A DNA stretch of 64,000 nt from Diospyros lotus. Taxonomy: Eukaryota; Streptophyta; Magnoliopsida; Ericales; Ebenaceae. The position numbers were made by a program, and so were the translations under genes. The stretch lies in NCBI RefSeq assembly GCF_014633365.1, contig NC_068349.1, forward strand, positions 18,304,753-18,368,752. The letters run 5' to 3'. Shown piece after piece: positions 35,501 through 46,659 of this stretch (position 1 is the first letter of the stretch; each line of letters begins with the position of its first letter). The notes under the pieces are model-generated. The model worked only from the letters and a program-made list of their open reading frames with translations. It searched no databases and was not told the DNA's origin.

Positions 35501-36057
35501 ATGTCAGGACCCAGTTCTATGTCCAAGTGTGGACAAATTATTTGTAAATATTTAAATTATTATTGAGGATTGTATAGGTTTCCTAGATCCCTTTGAAATC
35601 TAGGTGAATCTAGTTTTCAATGTGAGATAGGGAGAAAACTTGGTATAGTGGTTGCTTAAAACTCATTGTAATCTAGGTTATTATCTAGTTTCCAATGTAA
35701 GTTAGTGTGGAAACCTTTGTGATTTTGATTTAGCGGAACCTCAAAGGTGATTAGATCTTGGGAGAATGGACTTGGTATGTGAAAACACCGAACCACTATA
35801 AATTATGTTGTGCCTCATTGTATTTATTTTTGTTATATCTTATGGTTTATATTTATTATTAATCTCAAATATAATTTATTATATTTATCAAATATATATT
35901 TTTCAATAAAATCATTAATCAAGAATATTTATTAAAATTGAAAAAAAAAATTATCACTTAATTCACCACCTTCTTGAGTGGCCATACCCTAAGAGACCAA
36001 CAATATATTTACTCGATTTATAAAATACATTAGTCGATTAAAAAATAAAATTTACTC

Positions 36058-37660
36058 TGATGTTTTATTTTTGTGTTTAGTTTTGATGATGAAAAATATC
36101 AAATAGTTTTATGCTCTAAATTAAAGTATATGATTTGAAAACAAAAATCAATTTCAAGCACTTTGTTAAAATAAAAACCAAATAATTTATAATTTTCTAT
36201 ATTAGTTGGAGATTAAAACAAATATTAAGATTTAAAAGAATATCCTAAATGATTTTACAAATTGGTTTTGAATAATTTGATAGATGAAACAAAATGTTTC
36301 AAAAGCAAAAGACTATGTATGTTCTTGATAGTTGATGTTTTAGCCTTTAATATAATTTTAATGATGAAAAATAATTATTTTTGATGATAAAGTTATTTTG
36401 TTTTTAACTTGGTGCTTCAAATTATTTTTATGTGATAATTTAAGCATAATAATAATTTTATCAATTAAATGTAAAAAATCTTGTTATGAATTTATTGATA
36501 ACATTTGAAGTATTATGTTTCTGTTTGATCAAAATTGTTGAATGAAAAATAAATTCAATGTCAAAATATCTTGTGATAATTTTTAATGGTATTTAGAATA
36601 TTATATTTTTAATTAATTAAAAATATATTAAATAAAATTAATTTTAGTAATCTAATCTTATGAAAATTTTTCTATGGCATTTGGAACATCATATTTTTAT
36701 TTGATTAAAAATTATTTTTTAAGGAACTTAAAAATAAATTAAATAGCAAAAACAATTAAAAAAAATTAAAAATATATAGGCAGCCCCAAGGATTCGATCT
36801 CTCGTCTAGCCTTAACAAAAGGCATTAAAGTTTGTGCATGGAGCCATACCATCTAAGTGATGCCTTATTCATACATGCACACAAACTTATATATATTATA
36901 AGAAAAGTAAAATTAACTTTAATCTTCAATAAACCGAACCGTTATAAATTTTTGTGTTCTCTTGTGTTTGTGTTCTTTGATCTATTTATCTTTTTAAGTA
37001 TTTATTTATTCATCACTTTGTTTACATATTTATCTTTCTTGATTTACATTTGTTATTTTATATGTTTTATATTTTAAATTACTAAAATCTCAATTTTTAT
37101 AAAAACGTTTTTCAAATTCTATCAAGTTTTTAAATTATTCAATTCACCCTCCTCTTAGGTGTGCGCCATAAGATTTCAAACCTATCATGTTCGAGTATAA
37201 AGATGCTCAAGTTATACATCTTTATAGATACTCAATTATTCAGAAAAGCTCGCTTGAGCTATGAAAAATCCTTGCTCAATTCTGAAAGCACCTTACTCAA
37301 TTTAAGATAACAGAACTTTGTACAAAATACTCAAGTAGGAATTTATGATAGTCGATTGGACCAATTCATATACTCAATTGTTTTGAATGAATGCTAAGCA
37401 AATACTTGATTTATTATATTAAGAAGCTTTTTCATACTTAGTCGATTTTCATAAAAATTTTCCTCACAGGTTTTATAGCATACTCGACTAATACAAAATA
37501 TACTCGACTATTTTGAAAAGATATATGAGTATGAAATTATCATTCTTAAGAGAAGAATATAATGTTTTTGAAAATTATTAATAAATCAAATTTACTGAAA
37601 ATATATTTTTTAAAAATTATTTTATCAATAAATCAAAATAGAAATTTCTCAACAATGCAC
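36058..37660 (+). mobile_element. Copia LTR (outer), split by a second LTR
   Basis: Starts near TGATGTTTTATTTTTGTG and includes the GTTTTGATGATGAAAAA block seen in SIRE-type LTRs. A second LTR (36325-37187) interrupts it. It resumes at 37188 with a long series of ACTCGA / CTCAAG / TACTCAAT words to about 37530. Its 3' end is lost at about 37660. Similar words also lie just upstream (36010-36045). Confidence 0.45.
36325..37187 (+). mobile_element. Nested copia solo LTR, TGTTC on both sides
   Basis: Runs from (T)TGATAGTTGATGTTTTAG to CAAACCTATCA, with matching ends TGATAG and CTATCA. TGTTC lies on both sides (36320-36324 and 37188-37192), if one extra T is allowed at the 5' end. The U5 end AATTCACCCTCCTCTTAGG is typical of SIRE-type LTRs. 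A tRNA-like GGATTCGATCTCTCG is present near 36790. Confidence 0.55.
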
Positions 37661-37976
37661 ATACCTACACTTAGGCTATCTCCAACCGGTCGCCATTTTC
37701 CTTGCCAAGCCAAATTTTTAGGGAGGTTGTTGAATTTTAGGGCTCCAACGTTGCTCGCCATCGCCAAATTTCCTTTCCAAATTGATAGTGAGCCACCATT
37801 GCCTCGCCAGATTTTGCGATCAAGTCGTTGACCACAGGCTTTTCCAAATCACTCCACAACGACCATCTTAACAACTAGCGCCCCCACAACTGTCATTGCC
37901 TAGGCTATCACCATCATCGATTGTAGCCGATATGTCGTCGACTTTGGAGACGAAGGGTTTGAGTAATTGGAAATGA
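37661..37976. other. Unrecognised GC-richer segment, resumes at 40930
   Basis: GGCTATCTCCAACCGGTCGCC opens a stretch that is cut by the solo LTR and continues to about 41085. The opening resembles termini of plant MITE-like repeats, but no partner terminus is clear. No coding signal. Confidence 0.35.
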
Positions 37977-38844
37977 TGTAACGACCCATCAGTGGGTCTA
38001 GGAGATCTATATATTAAAATGAGATATTTATTTTATTAGAATAATGTTTCGGTAAATTATATGTGATATTTTTAGTTAATGTGTAATGAAAGTGGAAAAG
38101 TCAAAGGTTTGACTAAAATAGTAGTGGGACCCATTGTGGTTTAAAGTATGTGTGGAAATGTCGTATGGTGTTAATTTAATGCTTAAGCTATTATTTAAAC
38201 ATATGGAAGTCTAATTTAAGTGTTTTGGCACCAAGGGTATTTAAGTAATTGTGTGTGGGTGGGTGTGTATATATATATAAGGGGAAGGGTTCATTCTTGC
38301 ATGAGAAGAAGAAGTTAGAAGGCAAAGAAATGGGAGAAAAAGGGTGGCTGATAAGGAGAGGGGGAGGACCAAGGTAGGGTTTCTTCTCTTTCCTTCCTTG
38401 TGTGTATTTGATTTCCAAAGGGATTAAGAGGTTAATGATCACCTTATCTTTTTCCCATGTCTTTCTTTATTACTAGTTTGCTTGTCCAAAGTGTGAAGTA
38501 AAGGGTTGTGGAAGAGTATCTTCTCAAGAAGGATCATCGAGAGAGGTTTCTAAGGCAAGTTCTAGTTCTCCTTATCTCTTTGGTAAGCTTTAGCTTTGAT
38601 GTTTGGGGATTTAAGCATAAAAATTCTATGTTTTCCTAAAGTATGGTTGTGTTGGAGGGTTATGTAGAAATCTTTGTAAATCTCTCTTGTGGTTGGTTTA
38701 ATCTTGTTGGTCTTCTTTGGGTCTCAGAGTAGGGTTAGTTTCACCCTATAATCCTAAAAGAAATGGTGCTTTTGGGTTAAGGGATGACTTGTGTGTGCTT
38801 TTCTTTCATTTTTGTTGCATTTGGGTGTGCTTGGGGGGTTTTTC

Positions 38845-39000
38845 CTTACTGTCGGTCAACCGTTTTTCCATAATTAGTCGGCAGTTGGGTGTAGAGGGTT
38901 CTGTCGGTTGACCGTTTCCTTAATCGGTCGACAATTTGGGTGTCAAAGTCATTGTCGGTCGACAGTTTCCTCCCCATCGGTCAATCATTTTTTGCATTTA
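38845..39000 (+). repeat. CGGTCGACC word array in solo LTR
   Basis: CGGTTGACCG, CGGTCGAC, GGTCAACC, GTCGGCAG and CGGTCAATC recur six times between short spacers such as AATTTGGGTGTCAAAG. The position matches the AGTCGACT array of the LTR at 3239. Confidence 0.8.
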
Positions 39001-39769
39001 CAGCCTATGCATGCTCCGCTATTTCGAGAATAAATTTTTGTAGAAATATCAGATTTGTGAACCGTTTTAAGAGTTGTAAACTAGATTCGATAGGCTTTGT
39101 TTTGATATAGGATTTGGGTTATTTGGATAAGTATGGAGCCTGTATATTCCCAGTGAAGTACCACCTTGAAATCTGGGATTTCTGTCTCAATCCGATAGTA
39201 CTCCAGTTTTTGGGCATAACTTCATGTGGTATTATCCAAATTGGAATCCGCTTTTTGTCCCATAAACTAGACTTATTAAGATTTGTTTTGGTATATATCT
39301 TGGATCATTTGATTATATTTTGAAGTCATGGAAACCTTGTCAATCTTGGCCTAGAATATGGAGTTCCTCTATTTTGAGCAATCTGCCTTGATCTGATTTT
39401 TGGGAAATAAATAAATTAATTTGGTGTATGATTGGAGTATGATAAGATAAATTTACAGAATAAATGATCATTTTTCTAGATGTAATTCCTTGAGAGGTTA
39501 GAAGGGTTTTCTTGAGCATTATTGATGCATTTTGTATTCATTGGCCAAGTATGATTGGGTCATATAATGTTACGAGTTGGGACATAGCATTTGTGGGTAT
39601 GTACTGGTAATGTGGGAATACTTGTCTTATGAGTTTCTCGGGAACATAAGAGTGGGTGTGAAGGTGAAGTAAGCGTCATGAGTCAAGTTGTAGTTTCAGG
39701 AAGAGATATGGAATGCAGTATGAGTCCATGTGCATGTGACCACTATGGGGGTGTACATATGGGTTGACC

Positions 39770-40190
39770 TCCCTTCTTGGCTAGAGCACCGCGACAATGA
39801 AGCCACTGCATACTTGGCATGTGGTATCGTTGGTGGGTGTCAGCTTATTGGGAATGAGTTAGGAGCGGACCGAGAGTGCGCTGCTATGATGAGGCCATTG
39901 CATACTTGGCGTGCTGTATCATAGATGTGTGCTGGTATCGCAGAAGTGAGTTGGTTGAGGGCACCACTGTGATGAGACCACTGCAGGTGCTGGATAATAG
40001 GGGATTGAGTAGTGGACTGAAGGCACTGCTATGATGACGCCACTGCATACTTGGCGTGTGGTATCATAGGCGTGTGCTAGTGCCACCAAGTTGTGAGCAG
40101 GTTAAGGGCACCATTACGGTGAGGCCACTGCATAGTTGACGTGTGGTACCGTAGATGTGTGCTAGCACTGTAGAATGGATGGGATTTATG
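39770..40190 (+). repeat. Five-copy imperfect tandem array in solo LTR
   Basis: Units contain GCCACTGCATACTTGGCGTG, then TGGTATC(G/A)T(A/T)G and GTGTGCTAG, with about 90-120 bp spacing. It lies just before the conserved CTTGTTGAGCC block, in the same slot as the array at 5160-5340. Confidence 0.8.
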
Positions 40191-41085
40191 GGCCCATAAT
40201 AGGGTGCCATGTGGCATGAATACCATGTTACGGTGAGATAGTGAGTGTGCTACTTAGAGCGTTATGTGGGTTCTGGCTACTACTATGTTGTGGCAAGGTT
40301 ACTGGTTTGTACCTAGATTATGGTAGGAGCTAGTTTGGGTGGACTATAATGATTTATGTTATGTCTTTCTTGTGGTGCTCCTTGTTTCTATTATGTCAGT
40401 GGTACGCTACGTTATGATCCTACCATGTATTGCCTGTGTTTGTCTACTGAGTCTTCATTATGCTATACTCATGTTATATTTCGTTGTGTTATACTTGTTG
40501 AGCCTTGCAGCTCATTCTTTCTTTTTGCATCATTCCAGGTATAGGTAAAACAAAGGATGAGGAGGATTCTAGAGGGGCATGATCTATTGGGTAAGATGTG
40601 TACAGAGTTCACTCAAACAAAAGGTCTTGGGGACATCGTTGAGTTGTGTCATACTAGTGGTTGTACATTTTATTATTTGGGATTTTTGCACCTCATTTGG
40701 GATAGCCTAATGGAATGTAAATGGATATGTTTGTTTTGTCCTGTATGAAAAATAGCAGAATCATTACTATATGTTGTTATTAGTATGAGTAACCTTGGTT
40801 GAGTTACACTTTGGTCCCATCTTGTGTGGACTTTCCCTCGAAATTCCTTTGCTAGTGGGACTTTTGGAGGTTAGCCCTCGCAATGATGTGACAGAGCCTT
40901 TCTATTGGATTTCGGGTCATTACAAATGATGAATCAAAAAAGACCCGTAACCAGAGAAGACAAAGAGTTAGCGACGAATGAGCGACAAAAGATGAACAAA
41001 CGTGGCGGCGAAAGACGAATAGACACAACGACGTAAGAGGAAATTGTAGTGGTGGAGGAGGAGAAGACAGTGATTGATAAGGTTT

Positions 41086-42160
41086 CACTACAAAAAAATT
41101 AGATTTTTACCATAGATACAGCCGTCGCGAAGCATTTTGCGACAATTTTCAGTAATTGCTAGAGTAATTGCCGCAAAGTCATATTTTTTGCGACGATTTA
41201 AGAACCTCAACAAAATCTTTTATTTAGCGACGGTTGGCCACTAACGCACTTTTGAGTGCATGGCCTGAAACCACGTGCGTACGACTGCTCACTTGGTCGC
41301 ACGTCTACTCCTCACGTGGCAATATTGGAATTTTATTCCAGCAATTGTCTTTCCCAGTTTCGATCCCAGGACGTCCCATATGTGTGTGTGCATGCGAAAT
41401 TAACTGATCTACAAATCCTCCATGTCATATACCCGCGCATATTAATTATATAATAATCTAACAACTATTTTTTAGAATTACATTTGGATCCATAAACTCA
41501 AGTTTCTAGAATTACATTTTGACCCCCAAGTTTTTGGAATTACACTTAGGCCCTTAAACTCAAATTTCCAAAATTAGATTTTGACCCCTAAAGTTTAGGA
41601 AATTACATTTGGTCCCAAACTCAAGTTTCCGTAATTACACTTAGGCCCCCAAATTTTTGAAATTACACTTGGGCCCCAAATTAAATAAAATAAAAAAGAA
41701 TAATGGAATAAATTAATTAAATTAAATTTAATTAATTAAAAAACAAAAAGAAGGGTTAACATATTTTTTTAAATTTTTTTTTATAAATTATCAAAATTTT
41801 ATATATTTTTAATATGAATATTAGATTTTTTTTGCGGCAGTTCTTCAAAATCGTCGTAAATGTTAATTTAATTTAATTTTTTTAATTATTAATTTATTTT
41901 CTAAATTTTGCTATAATTTTTTAAAAAATTGTAGCAAAATTTAATTTTTTAATAATTAAATTAATAAATTTTGCAATGATTCTTAACCGTCGCAAATGTT
42001 AATTTAATTTAATTTTTAAATTATTAAATTATTTTCTAAATATAGTGATGGTTTCTAAAAAACTGTAGCAAAATTTAATTTTAACATTTTAAATTTTGTG
42101 ACAATTTTTTAAAATCACTACAAAATACAATGTTTTGTGGCAGTTGCTAAAACTGTTGCA
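41086..42160 (+). mobile_element. CACTA relative, right terminus not found
   Basis: Starts CACTACAAAAAAATTAG. Sub-terminal TTTGCGACGATTT / TGCGGCAGTT motifs and a central GC-rich, tRNA-like block (41235-41430) match the CACTA element at 23764. No TTTTTTGTAGTG terminus is seen near 42160, so the right end is lost or diverged. No transposase is encoded. Confidence 0.7.
41474..41690 (+). repeat. Seven-unit minisatellite, 28-35 bp
   Basis: Each unit begins AATTACA(T/C)TT and contains GG(C/A/T)CCC or GACCCC, then AAGTTT. Two unit types alternate. It lies inside the CACTA relative, next to its tRNA-like block. Confidence 0.82.
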
Positions 42161-42910
42161 AAATAACTCTTTTATTAATTTAAAAATATATTAAATAATA
42201 TTAAAATTTAATACATTAATATTTATTATTAAATTATAAAATAAATATTAAAATTTTATAGTAATGAAAATTATAGGTAAGATAAAAAAATATAATTAAA
42301 ATTTATTAATAAATAAATAAAATAAGAAATCAAATAGAGAGTATAATAGGGTGGTTAGAGTAAATATAATTTTTAAGATAAAATAATAATAAAAAATAAA
42401 TTATTTATAATATAATATATAATAAAATAGAGAACATAGTCGGAAACAATCTTACACTCATGTGTTGCCTACAAATATATGTACACAAACACATACGTGC
42501 ATAGACATATATAGACGTATTTATATGTATATATAATAAATATCTTTGCATAGATCATCAAATGATTTGATCTGTTTTGTACGTGTGTACTTGAAATTTG
42601 ATTCCAAATTTGCCTTTCTAAAACGGTGATCATCTCACCATTTTTTTTTCTTTTTGCAATTTTCTAATCTTAATTATTTTCAATCCAATTGTCAATATTG
42701 AAATCTATAGTCATATTCTCAATTATGTCTATTTTGATACTTATCTTTTGATTTGCCTTAATCTAGCTCTGATCTAATTTTACATAGATCCAAAGTAAAA
42801 TACTCGATCAATCTATCATATATTTCTAGCAATTTCAGACTTGAATAAATTTTATTTCATCTATCAATTTTAAACAACATTGGGTCATATGGTTTCGTCT
42901 TTATGTTATC
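42161..42910. other. AT-rich stretch, nothing recognised
   Basis: Low-complexity AT sequence with TATATG-type tracts (42470-42540). No coding domain or transposon terminus is apparent. Confidence 0.5.
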
Positions 42911-42918
42911 TACAAAGC

Positions 42919-43084
42919 CAGGGGCGGATGTAGGGGGGGCTGGCACGGGCTTCAGCCCGTGCCAGCCCCAGCTAAATAGTAAAATATATATATATATAAC
43001 TTAAATAGTAATATATATATATATATAAATATATAAAAGCTCATGCACAGCCCAGCCCCATGCCCTCCTCTGCATCCGCCCCTG
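42919..43084 (+). mobile_element. hAT-type MITE, 166 bp, with 8-bp TACAAAGC target duplication
   Basis: Inverted termini CAGGGGCGGATG and CATCCGCCCCTG are flanked by TACAAAGC on both sides (42911-42918 and 43085-43092). An 8-bp duplication and CAGGGGCGGA termini are typical of plant hAT MITEs. Inside, a 16-bp perfect hairpin (42936-42951 with 42954-42969, 2-nt loop) and TA-rich tracts are present. Confidence 0.92.
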
Positions 43085-43092
43085 TACAAAGC

Positions 43093-43733
43093 CCAATATT
43101 GGGCTCAACCAATTTGCACAAATTTCATACCCAAAGTTAGCATATGAACTTAGTGATATTTGACTTATTTATTATTTTTCATAAATTATACTTAAGCCCT
43201 TTTCTTCATGAATTTACATTTGTTGTTCTTAGATTCTTCTCGAGACCTTAAGTTTTTTATTTACTACTAAACCCCTTTTCGGGTCTAATTTCGATATTGA
43301 CCTTAATTTTTCAATATCCAAAATCTTTAAAATTTTCACATATTATAGTAAAAGTTTGCTATTACCTTTCTTGAGCTTGAGCTTATTGTTATCAAGATTT
43401 TTATAGACATCCTATCAGTTTGGACCATTCTTTCATTATGAATTTACATTTTGTTATTCCCATATGACGCAGTGTGTAGCGTGTGTGTAAATAAAATATA
43501 CAAAAAAATCATTGAAACAATAAGTTTCAAGTATCATTGAGAGAACAAATTTCAATGACCAAAGTTGGACTTTCAACTAGGTGCAAGAACTGAAATTGCT
43601 TGCTAGAAAAAATCAAATTAATTTGTTGGAATTTATTGAATAAAAAAAAATTGATTACAACCCTTAACTTTTAAGTATATTTATTGAGTTTGATTAAACC
43701 ATCCAATACTTGTAAACAAAATCCAACTAGAAT
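43093..43733. other. AT-rich spacer, nothing recognised
   Basis: No coding domain, terminal repeat or RNA gene is seen between the MITE and the next hAT element. Confidence 0.5.
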
Positions 43734-43984
43734 TAGATATGGCAATTGCAACAGAAATCGTGGGGAACCGAGCAGAAACCAAACCAGTCAACGAGGTTAA
43801 AAATCATTTGACTGGGTAATGGTTTGATTTAGGAAAAAATCGAACACTGTTTCAATGGGTATGGTTTGGTTATTGCTGTCATCAAAATACAACAATTAAA
43901 ATTTTTGATGTGGGGTCTACTCGAGCTTGTTGTCGGGTAAGATTAGGTTGTCGTAAAAGATGTCGCCTCAAAGGAGTTTGCCGC

Positions 43985-44420
43985 TAGGATGCTCACCGCA
44001 AGGATTTGCCACTAACTCTTGCCACAAGCTCGTGCCACTAGCTCTTGCCACTAGCTCTTGCCACAAGCACTTGCCACTAGCTCTTGCCACAAGCACTTGC
44101 CACTAGCTCTTGCCACTAGCTCTTGCCACAAGCACTTGCCACTAGCTCTTGCCACAAGCTCTTGCCACTAGCTCTTGCCACTAGTTCTTGTCACAAGCTC
44201 TTGCCACTAGCTTTTACCACAAACGCTTGCCACAATCTCTTGCTACTAGCTCTTACCACAAGCTCTTATCACTAGCTCTTGCCATTAGCTTTTTCCACAA
44301 GCTTTTTGCCTTCACCGCTAGGTCTCGCCGCAAGCTTTTTGCCTTCACCGCGAGGTCTCTCCGCAAACTTTTTCCTTTGCCATGAGGTATCGCCACAAGC
44401 TTTTTCCTTCACCGCTAGGT
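43985..44420 (+). repeat. CTTGCCACTAGCT / CTTGCCACAAGCT minisatellite (U5 side)
   Basis: About twenty-five units of 13-16 bp alternate ACTAGCTCTTGCC and ACAAGC(T/A)CTTGCC, changing to longer GCAAGCTTTTTGCCTTCACC units after 44295. Confidence 0.9.
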
Positions 44421-44699
44421 TCGCTGCAAGGATTTGATCCTGTTGATGCTCAAAAAATGGGTTAGAGGGCTCGCGAGAATCTTCTCCCGTGAAGACCCTC
44501 CGATGCTAAAGTCAGTCTCGGATCCCAATGACTATTTGCGAAAATAGTAAAAGTGTATTCAAAGTGACAAGATTTACCGAAGTTGAAAGTCCCCATTAAT
44601 GTCCTATAGCTGGATATTTATAGGGCACGATTCTCAAGGGTGCTTGGTGCTGACACGTGTCGTTTGTTGAATGAACCATGTTCGAGACGTGTGACTACA

Positions 44700-45850
44700 A
44701 TCAAGTCTTTGATGCAAGGTCTTGCCACAAGACTTGCCATTAGGTTTTGCCTTTGCCATAAGGTCTCGCCTCAAGGTTTTACCTCCGCCATAAGATCTCG
44801 CCGCAAGATCTTGGCTTTGCCGCAAGGTCTCACCCTGAAGTTTTGCCTTCACCACAAGGTTTTTGCCTTTGCCACAAGGTCTCGCCACAAGGTTTTACCT
44901 CTGCCACAAGATCTCACCACAAGGTTTTGCTTTCGCCATAAGGTCTCGCCGCAAGGTTTCACTCCGCCATAAGATCTCGCCGTAAGGTTTTTTCTTTGCC
45001 ACAAGGTCTCGCCGCAATGTTTTACCTCCACCACAAGGTCTCACCGCAAGGTCTTGGCTTCGCCACAAGGTTTCGCCACGAGGTTTTGCTTTCGCCACAA
45101 GGTCTCGCCGCAAGGTTTTACCTTTGCCACAAGGTCTCGCCACAAGGTTTTATCTCCGCCACAAGATCTCGCTGCGAGGTTTTGCCTTTGCCACAAGGTC
45201 TCGCCGCAAGGTTTTACCTCTGCCACAAGATCTCGCCATAAGGTCTTGGCTTCGCTGTAAGGTCTCGCCACGAGGTTTTGCTTTCGCCACAAGGTCTCGC
45301 TGTAAGGTTTTGCCTTTGCCACAAGGTCTCGCCACAAGGTTTTACCTCTGCCACAAGATCTCGCTGTAAGGTTTTGCCTTCACCATAAGGTCTCACCGTA
45401 AGGTTTCACTCCGCTATAAGATCTCGCTGCAAGGTTTTACCTCCGCCATAAGATCTGGCCGCAAGGTTTCACTCCGCCATAAGATCTCTCCGCAAGGTTT
45501 TTCCTTTACCACAAGGTCTCGCCGCAAGGTTTTACCTCCTCCACAAGTCTAGCCGCAAGGTCTTGGTTTCGCCACAAGGTCTCGCCATGAGGTTTTGCCT
45601 TCACCACAAGGTTTTGCCTTTGCCACAAGGTTTCGCCACAAGGTTTTACCTCCGTTACAAGATCTCACCGCGAGGTTTTGCCTTTGCCACAAGGTCTCAC
45701 CTCAAGGTTTTACTTCTGCCACAAGATCTCGCCGCAAGATTTTGCCTTCACCACAAGGGGGCTCGCGACACACTTCTACAAAGCTGCTGCTGCAAAGGGG
45801 GCTCGCGACACACTGTCGCAAAGCCCTTGCCGCAAGTGGGCTTGTGGCAC
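44700..45850 (+). repeat. 32-bp composite minisatellite (U3 side)
   Basis: A 32-bp unit built of two related halves (GCCACAAGGTCTCGCC and GCAAGGTTTT(A/G)CCT) repeats about 34 times with point variation. Since 32 is not a multiple of three and stops are rare, long frames appear in several frames on both strands; these are artefacts, not genes. Confidence 0.92.
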
Positions 45851-46659
45851 ACTGCCGCGAGTGTTTTTATTTTTTCTTTAAAAATTCTTATTTTTTCTCA
45901 ACCTATTTTCTATGGCACAACAGTTATAGTTTTCACTAAATCCAAATCAAAACCCGAACCGAAACTGAACTGAATATACATATATATAATATATATTTAT
46001 TTATTTAATATATTATATATACACATAATATATATATATTGACTAATCCATTTTTTTATAAGTATTTTAACTAATGCATTACAAATATATAAAATATTTA
46101 ACATTTATAAAGTAATTAACAAATAAAAATAAAACCTAATCTTAAATTATTTTATTTTTATCAATCAAATAATTATATCCAAGAAGTTTGAAGTTAATTT
46201 GTAGAAAAATGTAACTTTATCAGAGTTTGTCTTTGTTTGTTGTGGAGTTATCAAAAATTTTTATGAATGATATTTGCAAGAGTTTGTTTTTGTTTGTTGG
46301 TATGGATCAAACTAAAAAAATCATGGTTAAGACTTAAACTGAATGGTTTGGTTATGGTTTTTAATTTTTAAAACCAATGGGTAATGGTTTGGTTTTGGTT
46401 TTTATAGTTTAAGTTTGGTTTGGTTATGATTTTGGCAAAAATCGAAACCAAACAAAACCATTGTCAACCCTAACTAGAATCCTAATAGAAATAAAACTCT
46501 AATCTAACATGAAGTAAAATCCTAAAACTTATGAAATTTCGCTATTGTTTCGACGCTACTATTTGGGTCAATTTTGGGTTGCTCGGTTTAGGTCGGGTTA
46601 GCCTTGGGCTGGATCTTGATTAATAACCGCATCACCAGATCTTGCTTATGAGTTATCGT

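Larger units (their letters stand above)
31956..36002 (+). mobile_element. SIRE-like Ty1/copia element, degenerate
   Basis: 5' LTR 31956-32441 (486 bp) and 3' LTR 35520-36002 (483 bp), both starting TGTCCAAGTGTGGACAAA and ending GACCAACA. The primer-binding site TGGTATCAGAGC (32444-32455) follows the 5' LTR. Inside are a broken gag, relics of protease and integrase, a scrap of RT, AAT-rich microsatellites and a pyrimidine-rich segment. Flanking 5-mers (ATTTG and ATATA) do not match, so later rearrangement or recombination is likely. Confidence 0.82.
37977..40924 (+). mobile_element. Tekay-type solo LTR with perfect AATGA target duplication
   Basis: 2948 bp, TGTAACGACCCATC to CGGGTCATTACA, flanked by AATGA on both sides (37972-37976 and 40925-40929). 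There is no internal element sequence. It aligns block by block with the LTR at 3239, including CATAAACTAGACTTATTAAG and CTTGTTGAGCCTTGCAGCTC. Its word array (38845-39000) is built on GGTCGACC, not AGTCGACT. Confidence 0.88.
43874..45922 (-). mobile_element. Tat-lineage solo LTR with minisatellite expansion and GTTAT duplication
   Basis: Read on minus: starts TGTTGTGCC (45922), with TATA box TATAAATA at 44622, the R/U5 block GACTTTAGCATCGGAGGGTC near 44500, and end ATTGTTGTATTTTGATGACA to the CA at 43874. These match the LTR at 31339-31919. GTTAT flanks both sides (43869-43873 and 45923-45927). Its 2049 bp, against 581 bp in its relative, is explained mainly by repeat arrays in U3 and U5. Confidence 0.88.
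43734..46472 (+). mobile_element. Non-autonomous hAT-like element carrying a nested LTR
   Basis: Ends TAGATATGGCAATTGC and CATTGTCAACCCTA form an imperfect inverted pair. ACTAGAAT lies on both sides (43726-43733 and 46473-46480), a perfect 8-bp duplication. The Tat solo LTR (43874-45922) and its GTTAT duplicate account for most of the length, leaving about 685 bp of element. GGTTTGGTT and AACCGAAAC motifs recur in both arms. No transposase is seen. Confidence 0.82.

Noticed and set aside
31951..36007. Target-site duplication for the SIRE-like element
   Set aside because: The 5-mers next to the LTRs (ATTTG and ATATA) do not match.
43985..45850. CRISPR-like regular repeat array
   Set aside because: Units are directly adjacent without unique spacers, and the setting is a plant LTR with its own target duplication.
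44188..45973. Many overlapping open frames on both strands with repetitive peptides
   Set aside because: They are by-products of a 32-bp repeat lacking stop codons; peptides in all frames are equally repetitive and the array lies inside an LTR.
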